Shown one piece after another: positions 1-5,662 of a stretch of DNA of 5,662 nt (position 1 is the stretch's first letter; every line of letters begins with the position of its first letter). Where the stretch lies: assembly GCA_903858195.1 (NCBI GenBank), contig CAIOHW010000039.1:1-5662 (forward strand), in the 5' to 3' direction. Origin of the DNA: Oligoflexia bacterium (lineage in GTDB: Bacteria; Bdellovibrionota; UBA1018). A model generated the notes under the pieces. That model was given only the letters and a program-made list of their open reading frames with translations, did no database searches and had not been told where the DNA came from. Made by a program: the position numbers and the translations under genes.

Positions 1-759
1 CATCACCGTGAGCGGATTGCCTGCGGTTTCTATGTACACTTTGGGAGGCTGTTGCTCGAGATCCTCATGATGTTCTCGCGCCGCTGGAATTCGTGGGCGC
101 GTGAACACGTGGTCCTGCACGGGCTCGAGAACTGGGAACAGGCCCATGCCCAGGGGCGCGGAGTGATCGTCGTTTCAAGCCATCTCGGAAACTGGGAAGC
201 CATGGCTGCAGGAGTCATGCTGTCTGGAGCAGACGGGCTTATCGTCACGAAACACCTCAAGCCCGAGTGGATCCACCGTGAGATGGAGCGAAACCGCTTG
301 CGCACAGGAGTGAAGGGGACCTACGAGCCCAGGACCCTCCGCGATGTGCTGGCGCACCTGAAAAAAGGTGGAACGGTGGGCTTTGTCATCGATCAATATG
401 CGGGTCCGCCCATCGGCATCCGTGTGCCCTTTTTCGGGGTGCCCGTGGGCACGCTTTCAGCGCCTGCGATTGTGGCCGGTCGTACGGGTGCGGTGGTCCT
501 TGCCGCTTCGTGCACCCGAGATGAGCACGGCCGGCTCCATGTTTCGTTCAGCAAGCCGTTCGAGGGGCTCAGCGGAAACTCACCGCGTGAGATCGCCAGC
601 CGCTTGGCGCTTTGGGTGGAAGAGATCGAGAAGAGTGTCAGAAAATCTCCGGAGCAGTGGCTGTGGTCGCATCGGCGCTTCAAGGGGGATCTTTCGCCGC
701 TGAAACCCGGCGAGTGGGACCAGCCCAGGGAGCGGCCGCCCGCCAGCCACCGGGGCTAA
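1..759 (+). CDS. LpxL/HtrB-family lipid A acyltransferase (lysophospholipid acyltransferase family), 5' end missing
   Basis: The frame is open from base 1, so the gene begins before the window; 252 residues remain. The family (Lip_A_acyltrans) moves an acyl chain from acyl-ACP onto a lipid A precursor at the inner face of the inner membrane. The HX4E catalytic motif is visible as HLGNWE at fragment residues 61-66. It is followed by the family block with D131-Q132 and VPFFG (142-146), and by the C-terminal signature WLWSHRRFK (220-228). Family members usually run to about 290-310 residues, so roughly 40-60 N-terminal residues, including the membrane anchor, are probably missing. A TTG at 52 could be mistaken for a start, but the residues before it (FYVHFGRLL) fit the family, so it is internal. 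The last 15 or so residues are a Pro/Arg-rich tail. Family assignment is firm. Which acyl position or acceptor it serves cannot be told, so no lpxL/lpxM symbol is given. Confidence 0.93.
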   Translation, partial: HHRERIACGFYVHFGRLLLEILMMFSRRWNSWAREHVVLHGLENWEQAHAQGRGVIVVSSHLGNWEAMAAGVMLSGADGLIVTKHLKPEWIHREMERNRLRTGVKGTYEPRTLRDVLAHLKKGGTVGFVIDQYAGPPIGIRVPFFGVPVGTLSAPAIVAGRTGAVVLAASCTRDEHGRLHVSFSKPFEGLSGNSPREIASRLALWVEEIEKSVRKSPEQWLWSHRRFKGDLSPLKPGEWDQPRERPPASHRG

Positions 760-799
760 CGGTGTGGAATAGCGTTCCCATTGGGGGCATAATTCCAAC

Positions 800-1912
800 A
801 TGTTTTCGTCGTCCCGACTCGCAGCAGGTACGGCCTTGTGGCTGGTGCTCGGTATCCTTTCCAGTTGTGCCGGAAGTTCACTGAAACGGCTGGATGGAAG
901 TTCCGAAATTCCTGAGGAACTTGCCAAGGATCTCGGCCAGTTCGAGGTGAAGGATGATGCTTCTTCTGTTGCGAAGGTCCCGTCTCCGCCAGCATCCGTG
1001 TCTCCGTCCGCTGCGGCGGTTCCCGGGCCAATTGCATCTCCAGCGTCCCCTAAGAAGATTCGCAAGAAGAACGCGACCCAGCCCGCCTTTGAATACCCCT
1101 TTCGCAGAGCCGCGCATGAGCCCATCCGGGTAGGTGAGCGGCTCGTCTATGAGATCTCCTACCTCGGCATGACGGCAGGCATCTTTGATCTCTCCGTGCA
1201 GCCCTTCAAGGAGATCAACCAGCGCAAGGTCTTCCATGTGCTGGGCAAGGCGCGAAGCTCGAGCGTATTTTCTCTTTTCTATCGCCTCAATGACAGCATT
1301 GAGACTTTCATCGACCATGATGGGGTTTTTCCCCATCGCTTCCAGATCCTGCTCGACGAGTCGAAGCAGAAGCGCAACTCGATGGAGCTCTACGAGCCCG
1401 AAAAGGCCAGGACCTTTTATTGGAGCCGCTGGGACCATCACAAGCGCGGCTATAATGAAGTGAAAAAGTTCTTTCCGATGAGGCCACTCTCGCAGGACAG
1501 CCTGTCGAGCCTGTACTACATGCGCAACATACCGCTGCCTGATGGGGCGCAGGCGACATTTCCAGTGATCTCGGAAGGCAAGAACTGGGATGCCGTGATC
1601 ACGGTGGTTCGGCGCGAGATGCTGGACACGCCGATGGGGCGCATGCGTGCCGTCGTGCTCAAGCTTGAGACCAAGTATCAGGGAATTCTCAAGAAGCAGG
1701 GAGACAGCTTTATCTGGCTCTCTGACGACGATCGACGGTTCATGCTCAGGCTCGAGGCCAAAGTGAAGATCGGGACGATCGTGGCAAAGCTCGCGTCGAT
1801 CGAAGCGGGAAAACTCTCGAGCGGCGAGGTGCAGCCTGTGGGCAAGATTCTTCCGCCCTCGGGATCGGACGAGGTCCTTCCTCCGGCGACGGGCGCGAGA
1901 AGACGGCGATGA
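800..1912 (+). CDS. DUF3108 domain-containing lipoprotein
   Basis: This is a predicted lipoprotein of 370 residues. An n-region with R6, a hydrophobic stretch (residues 7-20) and the lipobox LSSC place the modified cysteine at C23. Residue +2 is Ala, not Asp, which in the Lol rule of enteric bacteria favours the outer membrane. Residues about 50-95 form a low-complexity Pro/Ala/Ser linker ending in a Lys/Arg cluster (KKIRKK). Residues about 107-337 look like a DUF3108 domain: it opens with GERLVYEISYLGMTAG and continues as beta-rich sequence with FYRLNDSIETF and the late segment FIWLSDDDRRFMLRLEAKVKIG. The tail is Pro-rich and ends in four arginines. ATG 800 is the first start after an in-frame TAG at 770-772, and it gives an intact signal peptide. 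Only a weak GGGGG (783-787), 12 bases away, could serve as ribosome binding site. The stop overlaps the next start. DUF3108 has no established biochemical function; a role in envelope or LPS is inferred from its neighbours. Confidence 0.9.
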   Translation: MFSSSRLAAGTALWLVLGILSSCAGSSLKRLDGSSEIPEELAKDLGQFEVKDDASSVAKVPSPPASVSPSAAAVPGPIASPASPKKIRKKNATQPAFEYPFRRAAHEPIRVGERLVYEISYLGMTAGIFDLSVQPFKEINQRKVFHVLGKARSSSVFSLFYRLNDSIETFIDHDGVFPHRFQILLDESKQKRNSMELYEPEKARTFYWSRWDHHKRGYNEVKKFFPMRPLSQDSLSSLYYMRNIPLPDGAQATFPVISEGKNWDAVITVVRREMLDTPMGRMRAVVLKLETKYQGILKKQGDSFIWLSDDDRRFMLRLEAKVKIGTIVAKLASIEAGKLSSGEVQPVGKILPPSGSDEVLPPATGARRRR

Positions 1913-3006
1913 GGATTCTTGTGCGTGCGCCCAACTGGATTGGCGACCAGGTCATGGCGTATCCGTTTTTTTATTTTCTGAGGAAGCGCTATCCACGTGC
2001 CACGATCACATCGGTGTGTGTGCCCTGGGTGCAGGACCTGCAGTTTAGAAACCTGGTGGACGAGGTGGTCGTCGTGCAGCCTCCGCTGGCGCATGAGAGG
2101 TCGCTCTGGAGCCGCTTTCGATCGCTTGAGCGTGTGTCCACTGAGCTCAGGCGCCGCGGCCCGTGGGATCTGGGAATTTCGCTTCCTAACTCGCTCGGTA
2201 CTGCATGGACCCTCTGGCGTGCAGGCGTTCGCCAAAGGAGAGGCTACGCCCTTGAGGGTCGAGGCTTGCTGTTGAATGACGCACGCGAGTGGCCCGAGTT
2301 GCGAAATCCTGCGCTCCAGCGGCACAGGGTGCAGGCTTACGTGGATCTGCTCGCAGACGAGCGCGGCCCAGCGCCGGATGTCAGGGGGTTCTGGGGAACG
2401 CCTCCTGAAAATGAGCTCGACCCTTGGACTCCTGGCGAACTCGATCGTTTTCCAGCGGCAACTGCCTGGCCGGGAGTGGAGCCCCTCGAGCCTCCCGAGG
2501 AGCCCTATTGGGTGCTGGCTCCAGGCGCCACTGCGGATTCGCGCCGCTGGACTGAGGATCGCTTTTCTGCGCTCGCACGCCGGGTGGCCGCAGAGACGGG
2601 CTGGAGCGGAATCATCGTGGGTGGCCCGAAGGAGGCACCCATCGCCTCGCGCCTGAAGGAGGATCGGCAGGCGCGACTCCGCGACTGGACTGCCCGCGGG
2701 CCGGTGACGTCTCTTCATCAAATCTTTTCGAATGCACGCTTCACCGTGACCAATGAGTCGGGACTGGCGCATGTGGCATCGCTCTGCGGTTCTCCCGTGC
2801 AGATTGTGTGCGGGGCCGCCGACCCGAGGCGCACAAAACCCATCGGGCCCGGGCGCGTTCAGGTCAGCGTGAATGCCGTCGAGTGCTGGCCGTGCGAAAA
2901 GAATACCTGCTCGCAGCAGGGGGATCGATATCTTCAGTGCCTCAAGGGCATCCATGAGCGGGATGTGTGGGATGAAATCTCCAAGGGATTGCGAGGGAAT
3001 CCATGA
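1909..3006 (+). CDS. GT9 glycosyltransferase, ADP-heptose:LPS heptosyltransferase (WaaF-like)
   Basis: A 365-residue GT-B enzyme of family GT9, which adds heptose from ADP-heptose to the LPS inner core at the cytoplasmic face of the inner membrane. The N-terminal domain opens with RAPNWIGDQVMAYPF; D13 matches the catalytic aspartate of WaaC/WaaF. The C-terminal domain has the donor-site block PGATADSRRW (205-214), then NESGLAHVASL (282-292), and ends with a cysteine set C326, C329, C334, C344 (CX2CX4CX9C) of the kind seen at the WaaF C-terminus. Two conserved positions differ conservatively from E. coli WaaF: R212 stands where KRW has Lys, and E283 where NDSG has Asp. The start overlaps the DUF3108 stop as ATGA, and no strong Shine-Dalgarno is seen, so translation is probably coupled. 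Length fits the family. GT9 is firm; heptosyltransferase II over another GT9 activity is likely but not proven. Confidence 0.92.
   Translation: MRILVRAPNWIGDQVMAYPFFYFLRKRYPRATITSVCVPWVQDLQFRNLVDEVVVVQPPLAHERSLWSRFRSLERVSTELRRRGPWDLGISLPNSLGTAWTLWRAGVRQRRGYALEGRGLLLNDAREWPELRNPALQRHRVQAYVDLLADERGPAPDVRGFWGTPPENELDPWTPGELDRFPAATAWPGVEPLEPPEEPYWVLAPGATADSRRWTEDRFSALARRVAAETGWSGIIVGGPKEAPIASRLKEDRQARLRDWTARGPVTSLHQIFSNARFTVTNESGLAHVASLCGSPVQIVCGAADPRRTKPIGPGRVQVSVNAVECWPCEKNTCSQQGDRYLQCLKGIHERDVWDEISKGLRGNP
2993..2997 (+). promoter_or_regulatory. Ribosome binding site of the GT4 gene
   Basis: GAGGG lies inside the 3' end of the GT9 gene, five bases before ATG 3003. This is normal Shine-Dalgarno spacing. 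It decides the start in favour of 3003 over the internal ATG at 3072, and it means the GT4 gene can recruit ribosomes itself as well as through the ATGA overlap. Confidence 0.65.
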
Positions 3007-4238
3007 TCGAGCCCAATCCGGGCGAGCAGGACATCGAACTGCTTGCGGACCAGATCCGCGGGGTCGCACCCATGCTCCATCTCTGCCTCACGCATTCCTG
3101 GGGTGGTCTGGAACAGACCGCGGCCGATGATGCCCTCGAACTGGCCCGGCAGGGACTTGCGATTCGCGTGGCCTGCCTTCAGGGAAGCCCGCTTCACGAG
3201 TACCTGGTGCACCATGAGCGCGAGGCGGAGTCCTTGCAGGTGGTTCCGCTCGATTTTTCTCCCCGTGATTTCCTGGATTTCAATTTTCGCAAGTTCCTGC
3301 ACCGTCAGCTTGCCGAGGGAGTGATGCTGGTCCACTCGCAGCAGATTGCCCTGCTCTGGAATCTCTCGCCCTGGCTGTGGTCGAGGCCGCGCGTGGCGCT
3401 CTTTGCATCGCGCTACCTGATTTCCGAGCAGGACAAGCGAAACTTCTTCCAGCGGGCGATCTACACGAGGCTCGATGGTTTGCTGGTGATGAGTGAGTCG
3501 CTCAGAAACAACGTGCTCGCCACCCATCCGATCCGCGACCGCCGGGTGAGGCTGGTGAGTCCGGGGCTCGACTTTTCACGTTTTGATCCGGCCCGCGTGG
3601 ACCCCCAGCTCAAGCGCGCCGCCTGGGGCGTGGATGCCGATACCAAGGTGATCGGTCTTGTGGGCAGGATTCATCCCAACAAGGGACAGGAGACGCTCAT
3701 CAAAGCCGCAGCAGGGCTACTCAAGCCCTCGGTGAGCGGTCGGACGAAGGGCCTTCCCAAGCTCAAATTCGTCATGGTGGGCGAGGAGACGCTGGGCTCC
3801 ACGCAGGAATACCTCAATGAGCTTCGGGCCATGGTGCAGCAGTTCCGGATCCAGGATCATGTGGTGTTTTCGGGCTATGAGGAGAATCTCCCCGAGGTCA
3901 TGGGTGCGCTGGACCTGCTGGTCATGCCTTCGCGGCAGGAGAGTTTTGGACTGGTGGCGCTCGAGGCCATGGCCATGCGCTGCCCGGTCATCCTTTCGGA
4001 TGTGGGGAGCGCCCGCGAGTGGGTGGGCGAGCAGGAGTTCGGCCTGGCAGTGAGGCCGGAGGACGCCTTCGATCTCCAGAGGCAGATTCGTTTCATTTTA
4101 GAGCGTCCTGACTTGGCGCAGCAAATGGGCACCCAGGCACGCGAAAGAGCCATCGCCAGATTTGGTAAAAAGAATCGTCTTTTCAAGGTTTTGACCCTCT
4201 ATGAGAGGGCGCTCAAGGTGCGTCAGTCCCTGAGTTGA
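3003..4238 (+). CDS. GT4-family glycosyltransferase (GT-B fold)
   Basis: A 411-residue retaining glycosyltransferase of family GT4. The N-terminal Rossmann domain begins at MLHLCLTHSWGGLEQ (24-38), with the glycine loop G34-G35 and E37. The linker SPGLDFSRFDP (186-196) leads into the C-terminal domain, which has GLVGRIHPNKGQETLIKA (R222 and K227 at the donor phosphate site). The EX7E motif is ESFGLVALE, E313 to E321. About ten extra residues (roughly 241-252) lie between the helix after the GRIHPNKG motif and the next strand. The start at 3003 is supported by the ATGA overlap with the GT9 gene and by GAGGG at 2993-2997, five bases upstream. ATG 3072 (M24), just at the first beta strand, is the alternative, but it lacks such a site. 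Context suggests a sugar transferase for LPS core or another surface glycan. Sugar donor and acceptor cannot be read from the sequence. Confidence 0.92.
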   Translation: MIEPNPGEQDIELLADQIRGVAPMLHLCLTHSWGGLEQTAADDALELARQGLAIRVACLQGSPLHEYLVHHEREAESLQVVPLDFSPRDFLDFNFRKFLHRQLAEGVMLVHSQQIALLWNLSPWLWSRPRVALFASRYLISEQDKRNFFQRAIYTRLDGLLVMSESLRNNVLATHPIRDRRVRLVSPGLDFSRFDPARVDPQLKRAAWGVDADTKVIGLVGRIHPNKGQETLIKAAAGLLKPSVSGRTKGLPKLKFVMVGEETLGSTQEYLNELRAMVQQFRIQDHVVFSGYEENLPEVMGALDLLVMPSRQESFGLVALEAMAMRCPVILSDVGSAREWVGEQEFGLAVRPEDAFDLQRQIRFILERPDLAQQMGTQARERAIARFGKKNRLFKVLTLYERALKVRQSLS

Positions 4239-4263
4239 CTTGCTGCCTCCCCTTGGGTACACC
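4235..4263 (+). promoter_or_regulatory. Candidate sigma70-type promoter for rpsA
   Basis: TTGACT (4235-4240) matches the -35 consensus at five of six positions and overlaps the TGA stop of the GT4 gene. After a 17-base spacer, TACACC (4258-4263) is a weak -10, with only three matches. Transcription would begin near 4270 and give a leader of about 95 bases. The -10 sits inside a short GGGT-AC-ACCC inverted repeat (4255-4264). The call rests on consensus matching and on the need for rpsA to be expressed far more than the upstream genes. It is not proven, and read-through from the operon is also possible because no terminator is seen. Confidence 0.4.
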
Positions 4264-4269
4264 CGGTGA

Positions 4270-4349
4270 GCCCTAAACGGGCAAAAAGGGAGTGATTTCG
4301 GGCACCAGCCTGCCTTGCGGGCCGCCCGGGACACTGTTCCTTCGAAAGG
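4270..4349 (+). promoter_or_regulatory. Possible structured 5' leader of rpsA (four short hairpins)
   Basis: Four short stem-loops can be drawn in a row: GCCC/GGGC with loop TAAAC (4270-4282), GGCA/TGCC with a 6-base loop (4301-4314), CGGGC/GCCCG around one C (4318-4328, too tight to close exactly as written), and CCTT/AAGG with loop CGA (4339-4349). The last would tie up AAAGG (4345-4349), the only SD-like run, which lies 16 bases before the ATG and so is already poorly placed. Bases 4350-4366 are A/T-rich and look unpaired. Gammaproteobacterial rpsA leaders are SD-poor, folded and repressed by S1 itself; similar control here is inference. Each stem alone is short enough to occur by chance in GC-rich DNA. 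Confidence 0.3.
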
Positions 4350-4365
4350 TAATAGTAAGCACTAC

Positions 4366-5662
4366 ATGGTCAGTAAACAAACCGCCGGCACCGAGGCTTC
4401 CGGCAAATTGGCAAAGCCTCTCCCCAATCAAAAGTGGATGGATGAATTCGCATCCTACACGGATTCAGAAGATACCAAGGCCCCCAGGATCAACGTCGAA
4501 GAAGACTTCGCCGAGCTCTTTGAAGCCTCCCAGGCTCAGCAGGAGATCAAGGAAGGTGAAGTGGTCGACGGCACCATCGTCAACGTGAGCCCCGAGTGGG
4601 CCACCGTCGACATTGGTTACAAGTGCGAAGGCCTGGTTCCCCTGCACGAGTTCAAGGACGCCCAGGGCGTCGCGCACGTGAATGTCGGCGATGTCGTCGC
4701 CGTCTATCTCGAGCGCATGGAAATGGATAACGGCTTCATGCTCCTCTCGAAGGACAAGGCAGAGATCATCCGCGCATGGGATGAAATCTCGGCCGCCTGC
4801 GAGAAGGATCAGTTGGTCGAAGGCACCGTGATCGCGAAGGTCAAGGGTGGGCTTTCGGTCGACATCGGCGTCAAGGCGTTCCTGCCCGGAAGCCAGATCG
4901 ACACCAAGCCGATCAAGAACCTCGACAAGTTCCTTGGCAAGAAGTTCAAGTTCAAGATCATCAAGTTCAACAAGAAGCGCGGCAACATCGTGCTTTCTCG
5001 TCGTGCGGTGGTCTCGCAGGAGCGCGAGCTCCAGCGTGCTGAAACCCTTGCCAACATCCAGGAAGGCCTGATTGTCACCGGAACGGTCAAGAACATCACC
5101 GAATACGGTGCGTTCATCGACCTCGGCGGCATGGACGGCCTCCTCCACATCACCGACATGAGCTGGGGCCGCATCAAGCACCCGAGCGAATTGTTCTCGG
5201 TGGGTGACGAGATCAAGGTCAAGGTCCTCAAGTACGACCGTGAAAAGGAACGCGTCAGCCTCGGGCTCAAGCAGGTCACTGCAAACCCCTGGGATGAAGC
5301 CGAATACAAGTTCCCGGTCGGCCGCATCGTCAAGGGCAAGGTCGTGAGCCTGAAGGACTACGGCGCTTTCGTTGAGCTGGAAGACGGCATTGAAGGCCTC
5401 ATCCACGTCTCTGAAATGTCGTGGACCGAGCGCGTCAAGCACCCCTCCAAGCTCATCAACGTGGGCGACGAAGTGGAATGCAAGGTTCTCGAAGTCGATT
5501 CGAAGAACAAGCGCATCAGCCTCGGCCTCAAGCAGCTCCAGAATAACCCCTGGGACGAACTTGAGATCAAGCATCCTGTCGGCACTCAGGTGGATGGCGA
5601 AGTCAAGTCGGTCACCGACTTTGGCGTGTTCGTCGACATCGGTCTCGGCATCGACGGCCTCG
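4366..5662 (+). CDS. rpsA: 30S ribosomal protein S1, 3' end missing
   Basis: The first 432 residues of ribosomal protein S1, the mRNA-binding protein of the small subunit that helps start translation on weakly structured or SD-poor messages. The reading frame runs off the window end without a stop. S1 (OB-fold) domains lie at about 62-130, 148-213, 233-304, 319-391 and from about 406 on; a usual six-domain S1 would need about 130-150 more residues. Clear signatures are KVKGGLSVDIG and AFLPGS in domain 2, YGAFIDLGGMDGLLHI in domain 3, YGAFVELEDGIEGLIHV in domain 4, and the repeated SLGLKQ...NPWDE. FAELFEAS (48-55) matches the start of E. coli S1 (FAQLFEES), leaving about 43 extra acidic or polar residues before it. 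Past codon 14 every lysine I read is AAG, and GTC, ATC, GAC and CTC dominate, as in very highly expressed genes. ATG 4366 is chosen as the first ATG after an in-frame stop (TGA 4267-4269). ATG 4438 (M25) is possible, and TTG 4315 is unlikely. Confidence 0.97.
   Translation, partial: MVSKQTAGTEASGKLAKPLPNQKWMDEFASYTDSEDTKAPRINVEEDFAELFEASQAQQEIKEGEVVDGTIVNVSPEWATVDIGYKCEGLVPLHEFKDAQGVAHVNVGDVVAVYLERMEMDNGFMLLSKDKAEIIRAWDEISAACEKDQLVEGTVIAKVKGGLSVDIGVKAFLPGSQIDTKPIKNLDKFLGKKFKFKIIKFNKKRGNIVLSRRAVVSQERELQRAETLANIQEGLIVTGTVKNITEYGAFIDLGGMDGLLHITDMSWGRIKHPSELFSVGDEIKVKVLKYDREKERVSLGLKQVTANPWDEAEYKFPVGRIVKGKVVSLKDYGAFVELEDGIEGLIHVSEMSWTERVKHPSKLINVGDEVECKVLEVDSKNKRISLGLKQLQNNPWDELEIKHPVGTQVDGEVKSVTDFGVFVDIGLGIDGL
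5062..5583 (+). repeat. Tandem S1-domain repeat within rpsA (domains 3 and 4)
   Basis: Two consecutive coding units of about 86-87 residues (residues 233-319 and 320-406) align along their whole length. Shared landmarks are YGAF, GL(L/I)H, MSW, KHPS, VGDE, SLGLKQ, NPWDE and PVG. The best conserved DNA stretch encodes SLGLKQ (from 5257 and from 5518). These are the normal duplicated OB-fold modules of S1, more alike to each other than to domains 1 and 2. This is a protein-level repeat, not a mobile or regulatory one. Confidence 0.85.

Noticed and set aside
52..759. Start of the acyltransferase at TTG 52
   Set aside because: The same frame is open to base 1, and the residues before 52 fit the LpxL/HtrB family, so the gene is truncated by the window edge and does not start there.
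766..793. Promoter or operator before the DUF3108 gene (GGAA-TAGCG-TTCC repeat, CATAAT as -10)
   Set aside because: There is no matching -35, and a start 6-7 bases past CATAAT would fall on the ATG itself. The repeat arms are only four bases. The 40-base gap fits an operon spacer.
2882..2940. Cysteine cluster at the GT9 C-terminus as a possible new metal site
   Set aside because: A similar cysteine-rich C-terminal segment occurs in known WaaF-type heptosyltransferases, so it is a family trait and not a novelty.
1678..3069. Minus-strand open frame of 463 codons, longer than the plus-strand gene it covers
   Set aside because: It lies opposite the GT9 gene and the end of the DUF3108 gene, both with clear family motifs. 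Its translation is rich in Arg, Pro, Ser and Cys with no recognisable domain, typical of an antisense shadow in GC-rich DNA.
3072..4238. Alternative GT4 start at the internal ATG 3072
   Set aside because: It would begin exactly at the first beta strand, but it has no good SD, while ATG 3003 has GAGGG five bases upstream and the operon-typical ATGA overlap. It remains a minor possibility.
4270..4290. Intrinsic terminator after the GT4 gene (GCCC-TAAAC-GGGC)
   Set aside because: The stem is only four pairs and is followed by AAAAAGGG, not a T-run, so it cannot act as a plus-strand intrinsic terminator.
4465..5574. Minus-strand open frame of 369 codons opposite rpsA
   Set aside because: It mirrors the strongly biased S1 codons (GAC, GTC, ATC, AAG), giving a Leu/Asp/Val-rich product with repeats that only reflect the S1 domains. 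The plus strand is unmistakably ribosomal protein S1.

Overview
The window is an ordinary chromosomal segment from a Gram-negative (diderm) bacterium that makes lipopolysaccharide. The evidence for this is a lipid A-type acyltransferase, a lipoprotein with an outer-membrane-type sorting residue, a heptosyltransferase-type glycosyltransferase and a second glycosyltransferase. Base composition is GC-rich by eye. The protein sequences resemble a deltaproteobacterium in the broad sense more than an enteric bacterium, but I cannot place the lineage from sequence alone. All five genes lie on the plus strand and nearly all of the window is coding.

Layout: 1-759 is the 3' part of an LpxL/HtrB-family acyltransferase whose N-terminus lies before the window. 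After 40 bases comes a DUF3108 lipoprotein (800-1912). It overlaps by 4 bases (ATGA) a GT9 heptosyltransferase-like gene (1909-3006), which in turn overlaps by 4 bases (ATGA) a GT4 glycosyltransferase (3003-4238). These four genes look like one envelope-biogenesis operon: lipid A acylation, an envelope lipoprotein of unknown role, and two sugar transferases for core or surface glycan.

A 127-base gap (4239-4365) separates this operon from rpsA (4366 to beyond the window end), which encodes ribosomal protein S1. The gap holds a candidate sigma70-type promoter overlapping the stop of the GT4 gene, then a chain of four short potential hairpins. There is no well-placed Shine-Dalgarno sequence before the rpsA start, which recalls the structured, SD-poor rpsA leader of gammaproteobacteria. 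The rpsA fragment covers four complete S1 domains and the start of a fifth, and has an N-terminal extension of about 43 residues relative to E. coli S1. Its codon use is strongly biased, as expected for a very highly expressed gene.

I found no RNA genes, mobile elements, CRISPR arrays or intrinsic terminators, and no clear sign of a new system. The points most worth a second look are the rpsA leader, the S1 N-terminal extension, the DUF3108 lipoprotein embedded in an LPS operon, and two conservative substitutions at conserved GT9 positions.
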